Part shown: positions 1 to 8,080 of the stretch, piece after piece
Numbering within the stretch: position 1 is the stretch's first letter
How the letters are laid out: each line of letters opens with the position of its first letter
Assembly (NCBI RefSeq): GCF_003367475.1
Contig: NZ_QRHA01000002.1
Location: forward strand, 248,001 to 312,000
Origin: Alteromonas aestuariivivens
GTDB lineage: Bacteria > Pseudomonadota > Gammaproteobacteria > Enterobacterales > Alteromonadaceae
Direction: 5' to 3'
DNA: 64,000 bases
Notes under the pieces: model-generated
Databases searched by the model: none
What the model was told of the DNA's origin: nothing
The model's input: only the letters and a program-made list of their open reading frames with translations
Made by a program: the position numbers and the translations under genes

Positions 1-486
1 GTTCCGGCGCGCTATGAAGGGTTTGGGCCCGGCAACTGTATGGTTATTGTGGATTGTCTGACAGACAACAACAATCGCACTATCACAGATGTACGTAATT
101 GCTTTACCAAAACCGGGGCAAAAATCGGAGCTCCCGGTGCGGTCTCTCACATGTTCGATCATCAGGCGGTGTTTGTATTTGCCGGTGATGATGAAGATGC
201 GGTACTCGAAGTATTGATGGAGGCCGATGCAGACGTAACTGAAGTGGAGTGTGAAGACGGCAGGATCACGGTTTATGCTCCACACACAGAGTTTTATAAT
301 GTGAAAACTGCTTTGGCAGATGCGTATCCTGATATTCAGTTTGAGGCGGAAGAGATCAGTTTTATTCCACAAACTGAAACTGAAATCAGTGAAGATGATC
401 TGCCCATGTTCGAAAAATTCATGGACATGCTAAACGATTGCGATGATGTGCAGGACGTTTATCATAACGCTATTGTGCCCAACTAA
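1..486 (+). CDS. YebC/PmpR-family transcriptional regulator (5' truncated by window)
   Basis: The frame is open from base 1 to the TAA at 484-486, so only the C-terminal ~161 residues are present. They match the YebC/YeeN/TACO1 family: YEGFGPG, then [11 protein letters not shown], the [10 protein letters not shown] segment, a [15 protein letters not shown] helix and the C-terminal DDVQDVYHN. Known members are DNA-binding regulators or act on ribosomes stalled at proline stretches; which role applies here cannot be told from the fragment. An ATG at 40 is internal to the conserved domain and is not the start. The gene is followed after 18 bp by a MITE-like element that separates it from its likely terminator at 774-805. 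Confidence 0.9.
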   Translation, partial: VPARYEGFGPGNCMVIVDCLTDNNNRTITDVRNCFTKTGAKIGAPGAVSHMFDHQAVFVFAGDDEDAVLEVLMEADADVTEVECEDGRITVYAPHTEFYNVKTALADAYPDIQFEAEEISFIPQTETEISEDDLPMFEKFMDMLNDCDDVQDVYHNAIVPN

Positions 487-504
487 CGTGTGACAGAATG
501 TGAT

Positions 505-771
505 TAGGGCCTGTTGATCTTTGCTGTTCGAAATTTGTTCTCTCTGAGTGGTTTCAGGGCAAGGCGAGAGCCATGAAGCTTAGTCAGCTAAGTAAATGGC
601 GAACAACGCAGTCATGGAAGCACTCAGAGTGAACCCGAAGGGCAGCACTTGTCGCGCTTTTCTGCTGCGTTAGTGATTGTTCATGCAGATGACTACACTT
701 CACAGCCTCTGCCTTGCATAAATGCACGACAATTTGCTGCAAAAGTGAACAGCAAAGATCGACAGGCCCTA
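505..771. mobile_element. MITE-like palindromic element with 25-bp terminal inverted repeats
   Basis: Bases 505-529 (starting TAGGGCCTGTTGATC) and 747-771 are inverted copies of each other with one mismatch in 25. A second, nested inverted repeat lies at 538-550 and 621-633 (12 of 13 matching), so the left half can fold into a long hairpin. No reading frame inside looks real. Each end carries TA, which fits insertion at a TA dinucleotide as in IS630/Tc1-type elements; the parent transposase is inferred only. It lies between the yebC stop (486) and the hairpin-plus-T-run terminator at 774; removing it would put that terminator about 20 bp after the stop. Confidence 0.75.
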
Positions 772-773
772 GG

Positions 774-805
774 TACGCCAGCAATTGTTGCTGGCGTATT
801 TTTTT
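774..805 (+). terminator. Rho-independent terminator, probably of the yebC-like gene
   Basis: An 11-bp perfect stem (774-784 with 788-798, arms TACGCCAGCAA and TTGCTGGCGTA) with a 3-base loop is followed by seven T residues (799-805). It lies between the MITE and rnpB. Confidence 0.85.
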
Positions 806-814
806 GCGGCGGCG

Positions 815-820
815 TACAAT
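815..820 (+). promoter_or_regulatory. -10 box of the rnpB promoter
   Basis: TACAAT ends 7 nt before the predicted 5' end of RNase P RNA at 828, the right spacing for a sigma-70 -10 element. No good -35 box is seen at 17 bp, because that position falls in the T-run of the preceding terminator. Confidence 0.55.
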
Positions 821-827
821 GCGCCGC

Positions 828-1178
<351 letters not shown>

Positions 1179-1599
1179 CTCTTTATATTTTCCGCATACG
1201 AAGCCCCACAGTTCGTGTAATTGCCGTCAAATAGTCCAAAATCATAATAAAGCCTGATACCAATGCGAATCAAAATTTGGAAGGGCTCCTCCCTGCATGG
1301 ACACAAGCATCTGTCGTGATGTACGTTTAATCGGCTGATTAAAAACTACCCAATTTGGGGCAGTTGAAATTATCAAAGTACAATATTAGTGCAAAAAAAC
1401 ATCGCCCATTGTCGAAAAATACTACTTTTTGGCTAGCAAATGACCTAATATCTATGTCTGTTGCACTGATTCGGTCACCCTCGTCCAGTCAGTCCTGTTG
1501 CAGGGCCATCCGTCCGTAAGGAGTATGGCCTAGTCGCGGCTTGAAACAGCGTTTTTGGCTCACCAATTAACGAACGGTAAACTCATTGGTTTGATATCG

Positions 1600-1615
1600 T
1601 TGATTGCGCAATCAA
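1600..1615. promoter_or_regulatory. 16-bp perfect palindrome, candidate operator
   Basis: TTGATTGCGCAATCAA reads identically on both strands and lies about 440 bp before the first EPS gene. Its size and symmetry suit a dimeric repressor or activator. The binding protein is unknown. Confidence 0.4.
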
Positions 1616-1640
1616 ATCTGAGCCACTGCGTGATTGAGGT

Positions 1641-1648
1641 GGCGGTAA
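1641..1648 (+). promoter_or_regulatory. ops-like element (possible RfaH recruitment site)
   Basis: GGCGGTAA matches 7 of 8 bases of the ops core GGCGGTAG that pauses RNA polymerase for RfaH loading in leaders of long surface-polysaccharide operons. Position in a long EPS leader fits. The last base differs, so this is only a candidate. Confidence 0.25.
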
Positions 1649-2054
1649 CCAGAGCGTTGCAAGGTATGTTCATCCTACCTGAAAATGACATAAATCGATG
1701 ATATTAAGTAGTATTTTTGGCGTGTTGGAGAGCTTGCAAGGATATCTGAAGTATGGGCTTTTGCATTTGGAAATGAATGTATGAGCTTATCATCTGTTGT
1801 GAGCTTCCTGATTGCGGTTAATATAAATTACATAATTGACGTGTAATCTGGGTAACCGTAAACCGAGCCAGAGAATTAGTAAGGAGTTGAATAAGAAGTA
1901 TAAATTGCATTTGAGGAGTTTGGTCTGATTCAGACATACCTCAGAAGCATTTTTAAAAGTGCTGCGCAGTTTGGATTGGAACTTGCATTAGATTTACCAA
2001 GCAGTAAAAACGTGATCTCAGTATTGGTTTTTTACAGAACAAGGATGTGTGCTT

Positions 2055-3455
2055 ATGGGTAAGGGATTTGTAAGGAATAACATCAATCAGTTTGCCATTG
2101 TTTATAGGGTCGTTGATTTACTCTGCATTCAAATGGCATTACTAATGGCTGGAATTATTGTTGGCGGAACTAGCCTTAACGTGCATTATTCCCTGTTGGG
2201 ATTAATCGCCTCAATCGCTTATTTGTTGTCAGCCGAATTATTTTGGCTTTATCGTTCATGGCGCATAGGCACTCTGAAGGAGATCCTGTTCTATACAACA
2301 CTGAGTTGGATAGTGGGCATCCTGGCAATTTTGAGTTTTCTGTTTCTTACCAAGTCACTGGATAACTTTTCCCGAGGCATCCTGATGGTTTGGTTTATGT
2401 CAACCGGCGCGGCGCTGTGCCTTTGGCGTTTGGCATTCCGCTATTTTCTGTATCAGGTGCGCATGCTTGGATTTAACTCCCGTACAGTTGGAGTTATCGG
2501 GATGAATGATACAGCACTGGCGCTACTGCATGAGATTAACAGAAGCCCGGAAACCGGTCTGAAATTATTCGGTATTTACGATGATCGCAGCCCCGATCGC
2601 ATTGTTACTCCAGGTGATGTGCACATTGCGGGAAAAATCGAAGATGCGATCACTGCTGTGAACGAAGGGAAGCTAGACCAAATTTTTATATCCTTACCCA
2701 CTACTGCAACAAGACGGATAGAGCAAATATTACACCGTCTGGCTGACACCACAGCGGACGTACATTTCGTACCCAACTTCTTTGTATACAACTTGGTTCA
2801 CTCCAGAATCTGTAACGTTGGTGAGCTTCAGACAATCAGTGTTTTTGACACCCCTATGCGTGGTGCCACTGTTGCCATCAAGCGAGCCGAGGACATTATT
2901 CTCAGTTTGATTATTCTGGCGTTAATTGCATTACCGATGCTATGTATTGCATTGGCAGTAAAGCTTACCTCCAGGGGGCCGGTAATTTTCAAGCAAACCC
3001 GTTATGGTGTAGACGGTAAGCGGATTAAAGTGTGGAAGTTTCGCACCATGAACGTTACGGAGGATGGCGCAGAGGTTAAACAAGCTTCGGCTTCAGACAG
3101 CCGGGTGACGAAAGTCGGAGGCTTTTTGCGAAGGACCTCGCTCGATGAGTTGCCTCAGTTTATCAACGTGTTGCAGGGCAGTATGTCCGTAGTTGGGCCG
3201 CGTCCGCACGCCGTAGCTCACAATGAGGCGTACAGGAAAAAAGTCAGCTACTACATGCTTCGTCACAAAATTAAGCCTGGCATTACCGGCTGGGCCCAGG
3301 TTAATGGCTGGCGCGGCGAAACTGATACCGTGGATAAAATGCAAATGCGGGTGCAGTACGATTTGGATTACATCAGAAACTGGTCACTTTGGCTGGATTT
3401 TAAAATCGTACTATTTACTTTTGTGAAAGGTTTTGTTGGTAAAAATGTTTATTGA
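2055..3455 (+). CDS. Undecaprenyl-phosphate sugar-1-phosphate transferase (WcaJ-like), EPS locus A
   Basis: This polyisoprenyl-phosphate hexose-1-phosphate transferase starts repeat-unit synthesis by moving a sugar phosphate, usually glucose-1-P, from UDP-sugar to undecaprenyl phosphate in the inner membrane. The ~466 residues have the full WcaJ layout: four N-terminal membrane segments, a central nucleotide-binding-like domain (VGVIGMNDTALALLHE), a fifth hydrophobic segment, and the catalytic domain with KVWKFRTM, LRRTSLDELPQFINVLQG, VGPRPHAVAHN and PGITGWAQVNG. The frame is open to a GTG at 2049, but AAGGA at 2041-2045 is correctly spaced only for the ATG at 2055. A paralogue lies at 50141-51592. 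The sugar specificity is not readable. Confidence 0.93.
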   Translation: MGKGFVRNNINQFAIVYRVVDLLCIQMALLMAGIIVGGTSLNVHYSLLGLIASIAYLLSAELFWLYRSWRIGTLKEILFYTTLSWIVGILAILSFLFLTKSLDNFSRGILMVWFMSTGAALCLWRLAFRYFLYQVRMLGFNSRTVGVIGMNDTALALLHEINRSPETGLKLFGIYDDRSPDRIVTPGDVHIAGKIEDAITAVNEGKLDQIFISLPTTATRRIEQILHRLADTTADVHFVPNFFVYNLVHSRICNVGELQTISVFDTPMRGATVAIKRAEDIILSLIILALIALPMLCIALAVKLTSRGPVIFKQTRYGVDGKRIKVWKFRTMNVTEDGAEVKQASASDSRVTKVGGFLRRTSLDELPQFINVLQGSMSVVGPRPHAVAHNEAYRKKVSYYMLRHKIKPGITGWAQVNGWRGETDTVDKMQMRVQYDLDYIRNWSLWLDFKIVLFTFVKGFVGKNVY

Positions 3456-3884
3456 ATAAGAAAGGAAATGAACAATTATTTAATAAAATGTTATCTGCAT
3501 GCGTTATTTTTTGTGGGTAAAAATTATTAAATTGTATGGATTTTTTCTTTGATTGAATTTCGATAATTATACTTGACTTTCATTTGAGGCAATTGCAATA
3601 GTAATCCTAGTTTAGGTTTAAGAAGTGAGTGCCAGTTTTTCTTTTTTATTTTTGCTGTTCGTTTTTTCAGGGAGAAAATTGTACGAACTGACGAAATGAT
3701 AGCTGGCACGTTTTTTATTATTTAAAGGCTCTATAAGATGCAGTTCCCATGAGTGCAATGCAGTTCGCACTCACCGGTGATTTAGGGATGAAGTGAAACA
3801 AGGGAAGAAATTAATGTTTTTTCCAAAAAGTTGTTTGGTGAAATTTTTAGAAAGATATTTCACCGACAAAAGGGATGTTGCATT
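3456..3884. other. AT-rich intergenic region inside EPS locus A
   Basis: This is 429 bp of strongly AT-rich DNA without a supported gene. Near its 3' end are two ATGCAGTTC direct repeats and a 7-bp stem (3750-3756 with 3767-3773, TGAGTGC/GCACTCA). No T-run follows, so this is not a classic terminator. It may hold a second promoter for the genes from 3885 on. Confidence 0.4.
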
Positions 3885-5168
3885 ATGAAAATTTTGATTT
3901 ACTCGCTGAATCACAAACCAGAAAAAACTGGTATCGGCAAATACAACGGAGAACTTGCCGAAAATTTAGTGAAGAAAGGTATCGAAACGGAAGTTTTGTG
4001 TGCGCCGCCGTATTATCCTGAATGGACAGTCAGTTCACCTTACTCAACCAAACGTTACACTACAGAACTTCTGGATGGTGCCAAGGTGTATCGTTGCCCT
4101 GTTTACGTTCCTAAACAGCCATCTACCATAAAACGCCTTCTGCATTTGGGGTCCTTCGCATTTTGCTCGGCCTTAAAGTTGCTGACTCTGTTTAAGAAAA
4201 AATACGATTTTATTTTTTTGGTTCAACCTACCTTTTTCTGTGCCCCATTTGCATTGCTCTTCTGCAAGTTAACTGGTACCAAGCTTGTAATGCACATCCA
4301 GGACTACGAGTTGGATGCGATGCTGGGGCTGGGAATGGCTGGTGACGGAACTCTGGCGAAGCTGCTGCGCAAAGTCGAATCCTGGTTCCTGAAACGAATG
4401 GATGTAGTGTCATCCATCTCTTTCAGTATGCTGGAGCGCGCCAAACAAAAAGGGGTCCCTGAAGACCGTTTAGTCTTTTTCCCAAATTGGTCTGATATTA
4501 ATTTTGTGTCTCCTCAAACTCCCTCGCAGGAATTTCGCGAACGTATTGGCATTGAGCCCTCGGAAAAGATCGTACTTTACGCTGGCAATATGGGTAAAAA
4601 GCAAGGTCTGGAGATTATTCTTGATGCCGCCAAGGAGTTTTCAGATGATGAAAAGGTGCGTTTTTTACTGGTGGGGGCTGGTGCACAGGCTCAGGAGCTC
4701 AAGGAAACTACAAAACAATTGGGCCTGACTAATGTTTCCTATTTGCCACTTCAGGCCTGGGAAGACGTGCCCGCCATGCTTGCTATGGCGGATGTGCATC
4801 TTGTTATCCAGAAAAAAGGGGCCGCCGATGCGGTCTTGCCGTCCAAACTGACCAATATTCTAGCCGCCGGGGGGAATTCCATTGTTACGGCTGAGGCTGG
4901 CACCGAGTTGGGAATCATTCATGAAAAAAATCCAGGAATCTATACCCTGGTTGAGCCCGAAAACCCAGAAGCTTTCATTCTTGCCTTAAGGGAAAATCTT
5001 GAACTGGTATCAAATGCGCACAATGAAGTGGCCAGAACCTACGCTGAGAATAATCTCGATAAGCACGCAATTATAGAAAGTTTTATTTTTGACGTGAAAT
5101 ACAAACTGGATTTGTTGGATGACGATGAATCCGGGTTAAACACTCGCAAACTTGAATCTTTAATTTAA
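3885..5168 (+). CDS. WcaI-like glycosyltransferase (GT4 family)
   Basis: A cytoplasmic glycosyltransferase, 427 residues, resembling the colanic-acid enzyme WcaI. The N-terminal Rossmann half opens [20 protein letters not shown]; the C-terminal half has [17 protein letters not shown] and the donor-site stretch [15 protein letters not shown]. It should add a sugar from a nucleotide-sugar donor to the lipid-linked repeat. The frame is open upstream to a TTG at 3831, but the ATG at 3885 has AGGGA 9 nt upstream and begins exactly at the family start. It precedes gmd by 31 bp and is likely co-transcribed with it. WcaI is thought to be a fucosyltransferase; here the donor is inferred only from the neighbouring GDP-fucose genes. 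Confidence 0.9.
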   Translation: MKILIYSLNHKPEKTGIGKYNGELAENLVKKGIETEVLCAPPYYPEWTVSSPYSTKRYTTELLDGAKVYRCPVYVPKQPSTIKRLLHLGSFAFCSALKLLTLFKKKYDFIFLVQPTFFCAPFALLFCKLTGTKLVMHIQDYELDAMLGLGMAGDGTLAKLLRKVESWFLKRMDVVSSISFSMLERAKQKGVPEDRLVFFPNWSDINFVSPQTPSQEFRERIGIEPSEKIVLYAGNMGKKQGLEIILDAAKEFSDDEKVRFLLVGAGAQAQELKETTKQLGLTNVSYLPLQAWEDVPAMLAMADVHLVIQKKGAADAVLPSKLTNILAAGGNSIVTAEAGTELGIIHEKNPGIYTLVEPENPEAFILALRENLELVSNAHNEVARTYAENNLDKHAIIESFIFDVKYKLDLLDDDESGLNTRKLESLI

Positions 5169-5199
5169 AACGAACACACAGAAGCTTTGGAAACATACT

Positions 5200-6315
5200 A
5201 TGAAAAAAGCACTAATTACCGGTGTAACCGGGCAAGATGGATCATATTTGGCTGAATTTCTGCTGGAAAAAGGCTACGAAGTGCATGGAATTAAACGTCG
5301 TGCTTCGTTATTTAATACTGAACGGGTTGATCACATTTATGAAGACCCGCACAACGAAAATCCAAAGTTTCATCTGCACTATGGTGATCTGACTGATACA
5401 TCGAACCTGACGCGTATTCTTCAGGAAGTACAGCCCGATGAGGTATATAACCTTGGGGCACAATCTCACGTTGCGGTTTCTTTCGAAGCTCCTGAGTATA
5501 CGGCTGACGTAGATGCTATAGGTACATTGCGCTTGCTTGAAGCCATTCGCTTTTTGGGATTGGATAAAAAAACACGTTTTTACCAGGCTTCCACTTCTGA
5601 ACTTTACGGTTTGGTGCAGGAAATTCCGCAAAAAGAAACCACGCCATTTTACCCTCGTTCACCCTACGCCGTAGCAAAAATGTACGCGTACTGGATCACG
5701 GTTAATTACCGCGAATCTTACGGAATGTATGCATGTAACGGGATCCTGTTTAACCATGAGTCTCCGCGCCGTGGTGAGACCTTCGTTACCCGTAAAATTA
5801 CCAGGGGGATTTCAAACATTGCCCAAGGCCTTGAGAAATGCCTTTACCTGGGAAATATGGACGCATTGAGGGATTGGGGTCATGCGAAAGATTATGTCCG
5901 CATGCAATGGATGATGTTGCAGCAGGAACAGCCGGAAGACTTCGTAATTGCAACAGGTAATCAGATTTCGGTTCGAGAGTTTGTAAAAATGTCCGCACAT
6001 AATGCAGGCATTATTTTGGAGTTTAGTGGCTCAGGAGAGTCTGAAATCGCTACTGTTGTGGAGGTTGTTGGTGACAATTCTCCCGGTGTTTCAGTTGGTG
6101 ACGTGATAGTCAAGGTCGATCCGCGGTATTTCCGACCTGCCGAAGTTGAAACGTTATTGGGTGACCCTTCCAATGCAAAAGCGAAGCTGGGTTGGGTACC
6201 TGAGATTTCCGTTGAGGAAATGTGTAAAGAGATGGTTGAAGAAGACCTGGGTAAAGCGAAGCGACTGGCCTTGTTGCGCAGAAACGGATACAGCATTCCT
6301 GTCGCGAAAGAGTAA
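5200..6315 (+). CDS. gmd: GDP-mannose 4,6-dehydratase
   Basis: Converts GDP-D-mannose to GDP-4-keto-6-deoxy-D-mannose, the first step to GDP-L-fucose. The 371 residues show the short-chain dehydrogenase NADP site [15 protein letters not shown], the RR motif in [16 protein letters not shown], the STSELYG segment with the catalytic Thr/Glu region, and YxxxK in [11 protein letters not shown]. The usual C-terminal [19 protein letters not shown] segment is present, so the protein is full length. Its partner, GDP-fucose synthase, is at 10421, separated by the export genes rather than adjacent as in most fucose operons. Product could also be rhamnose-type GDP sugars, but the fcl homologue favours fucose. 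Confidence 0.97.
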   Translation: MKKALITGVTGQDGSYLAEFLLEKGYEVHGIKRRASLFNTERVDHIYEDPHNENPKFHLHYGDLTDTSNLTRILQEVQPDEVYNLGAQSHVAVSFEAPEYTADVDAIGTLRLLEAIRFLGLDKKTRFYQASTSELYGLVQEIPQKETTPFYPRSPYAVAKMYAYWITVNYRESYGMYACNGILFNHESPRRGETFVTRKITRGISNIAQGLEKCLYLGNMDALRDWGHAKDYVRMQWMMLQQEQPEDFVIATGNQISVREFVKMSAHNAGIILEFSGSGESEIATVVEVVGDNSPGVSVGDVIVKVDPRYFRPAEVETLLGDPSNAKAKLGWVPEISVEEMCKEMVEEDLGKAKRLALLRRNGYSIPVAKE

Positions 6316-6335
6316 TCATAAAGGATTGAACCGGG

Positions 6336-7520
6336 ATGTTAGAACGTTTTGCCATTTTAGTGGCATTGTCTTTTAGTTCTATTGTTGCACAGGGAAGTGG
6401 CGCAGCTGAAGGGCTGCGCTTTGAAAACGGTGCACTACTCAACGGGGCTTTGGAAGGGGGGCTTGGTCATGAATCAAATATCTCCCTGAGTGATGAAGAC
6501 CAGATCAGTTCCTGGTTTTGGCAAGTCAGCCCTGAGTTTGAGTTGCTGCTCAGTCCCAGTAATTTCACACATGTATTCAAAGGGAGTAGCCAGATAAGGC
6601 AGTACATGAACTCCCACGAAGATGATTTTGAGGACCTGAAAATTATTTATACCGGCAGGTGGGAGCCCAACAGCCAGCACCGCAGTCGGGCTGTTATTTC
6701 GATAGTTAAAGGGCACCAAAAAAGGGGAGACGGATTCACACAGGATTTAAGTCAACCGCTGGAGGAGGTCATCCAGACAGATGATAAAACTCTGACACTT
6801 GCGCATGAATACGGCAGGCTGGTGGCGAAAGGGCGAATAGGCGGGGAGTTAAGTTATGCAGACCGGGATTTTTCGAATTTGCATGATTTCACCGATCAGT
6901 TTGCTTTTGAACAATACGGCGCTGGAGGCTGGTTTTATTACCGGGTGGGTCAACAAACTAACCTTACCGTAGATGTTGCATACGACACTTATGATTACAA
7001 GTTGGACGAAGATGTACCCCGAGATTCCGACTCTGTAAAACTTCTGCTTGGGGCTGTATGGGAGGGCCTGAGTAAAACTACCGGCCAGTTTAAGTTGGGT
7101 GTCGAAAGAAAGATGTTCGGAAGTGCTGCGCGCAATGATTATACCGGTCTTACGTTTGACGTAGGGGCTACATGGAAACCAAAAACCTACTCTGAATTTG
7201 CATTGGACATGAACCGTGCAATCAGTGAGGCGCGCTTAACCGGAGATCCCATCGTAAAGACCATGATGACAGTTAACTGGATGCATACCTGGTCAGAATA
7301 TATGTCCAGTGGCGCCCGGTATCAGTTAAGAATTGACGATGAGCAAGGAACACGAAATCGACGGGATGAGCGTCACCTGATTGGTGTTAACGTGAGTCGT
7401 AGCTTGGCGAAATCTGTGCTTGTGACCGGTGAAATTGCCTGGGTGTCCAACCACTCCAATTTGCCCGGTTTTGATTATACCAATGCCCTGGTTTCAATTG
7501 GATTGAGAGTAAACTTATGA
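6336..7520 (+). CDS. Outer-membrane beta-barrel protein of EPS export, locus A
   Basis: A 394-residue protein with an N-terminal signal peptide (hydrophobic LERFAILVALSFSSIVA, cleavage near AAE) followed by alternating polar/hydrophobic strands rich in aromatic residues, ending VSIGLRVNL as outer-membrane barrels do. It resembles the BBP2-type barrels found in EPS clusters. The next gene, a short OPX export protein, overlaps it by 4 bp (ATGA), so the two are translationally coupled. A counterpart in the same position exists in locus B (52128-53336). I infer that it is the outer-membrane channel through which the polymer leaves; the sequence alone shows only a barrel-like protein. Confidence 0.8.
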   Translation: MLERFAILVALSFSSIVAQGSGAAEGLRFENGALLNGALEGGLGHESNISLSDEDQISSWFWQVSPEFELLLSPSNFTHVFKGSSQIRQYMNSHEDDFEDLKIIYTGRWEPNSQHRSRAVISIVKGHQKRGDGFTQDLSQPLEEVIQTDDKTLTLAHEYGRLVAKGRIGGELSYADRDFSNLHDFTDQFAFEQYGAGGWFYYRVGQQTNLTVDVAYDTYDYKLDEDVPRDSDSVKLLLGAVWEGLSKTTGQFKLGVERKMFGSAARNDYTGLTFDVGATWKPKTYSEFALDMNRAISEARLTGDPIVKTMMTVNWMHTWSEYMSSGARYQLRIDDEQGTRNRRDERHLIGVNVSRSLAKSVLVTGEIAWVSNHSNLPGFDYTNALVSIGLRVNL

Positions 7521-8044
7521 CAAGAAATACATTAGTAATATTACTGCTTAGCTTTGCCGGACTTGTTTGTGCGCAGGATACCGAAAGCTATCTGATTGGA
7601 ACAGGAGATCGGATCGAAATCTTGGTACACGGGGAAGATGATTTATCGTTTGAAACGACCATTGGCATTGAGGGCACCATCCTCTACCCCTTTTTGGGAG
7701 AGTTAATGATTGCAGGGCGGACCACTAATGAGGTGCGTGGGATTATCACTCAGGGGTTAAAGGGGGACTACCTTGATGCGCCCAGTGTGAATGTATCAAT
7801 CATTGAATACCGGCCATTTTTTATTCTCGGCGAGGTCAAAAGCCCCAAAAGCTATTCCTACCGCCCCGGTCTAACGGTAGATCAGGCGATAGCGATGGCC
7901 GGAGGGCTTTCGGAGCGAGCGAGCTCGGAAGCCATCGAATTGAAAAGAACAATTGATGGTGAGGTCAAGGTATTTAAAAAGGTTTCTCTGAACTATCTAG
8001 TGAAACCCGGCGATACCATCACAGTATCAGAAAGCTTTTTCTAA
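7517..8044 (+). CDS. Short polysaccharide export (OPX/Wza-like) protein, locus A
   Basis: 175 residues: signal peptide cut near LVCA/QD, then a Poly_export domain (YLIGTGDRIEILVHGEDD, TTIGIEGTILYPFLGEL) and one SLBB-like domain (FFILGEVKSPKSYSYRPG, VDQAIAMAGGL). E. coli Wza is about 379 residues and forms its own helical pore in the outer membrane; this protein lacks that part and has no proper lipobox. It therefore fits the short, periplasmic OPX class that relies on a separate barrel protein. The barrel gene directly upstream overlaps by 4 bp, and the Wzc-type kinase follows after 36 bp. Confidence 0.93.
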   Translation: MTRNTLVILLLSFAGLVCAQDTESYLIGTGDRIEILVHGEDDLSFETTIGIEGTILYPFLGELMIAGRTTNEVRGIITQGLKGDYLDAPSVNVSIIEYRPFFILGEVKSPKSYSYRPGLTVDQAIAMAGGLSERASSEAIELKRTIDGEVKVFKKVSLNYLVKPGDTITVSESFF

Positions 8045-8080
8045 AGCGTTCTTTAACTGATTTTGGGATAAGGAGTTAAG

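Larger units (their letters stand above)
1179..2054. other. Long non-coding leader upstream of EPS locus A
   Basis: This is 876 bp without a convincing gene. It is AT-rich and contains a 16-bp perfect palindrome (1600-1615) and a GGCGGTAA octamer at 1641-1648 that resembles the ops core GGCGGTAG bound by RfaH. The size suggests a long untranslated leader or a heavily regulated promoter for the polysaccharide operon. No standard riboswitch was recognised. Confidence 0.5.

Noticed and set aside
1490-1550. c-di-GMP or other known riboswitch in the locus A leader
   Set aside because: Some GC-rich blocks exist, but the conserved core of the classes I know was not found.
2049-2054. GTG at 2049 as start of the first wcaJ-like gene
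   Set aside because: The ribosome-binding site is only 3-4 nt away; the ATG at 2055 has correct spacing.
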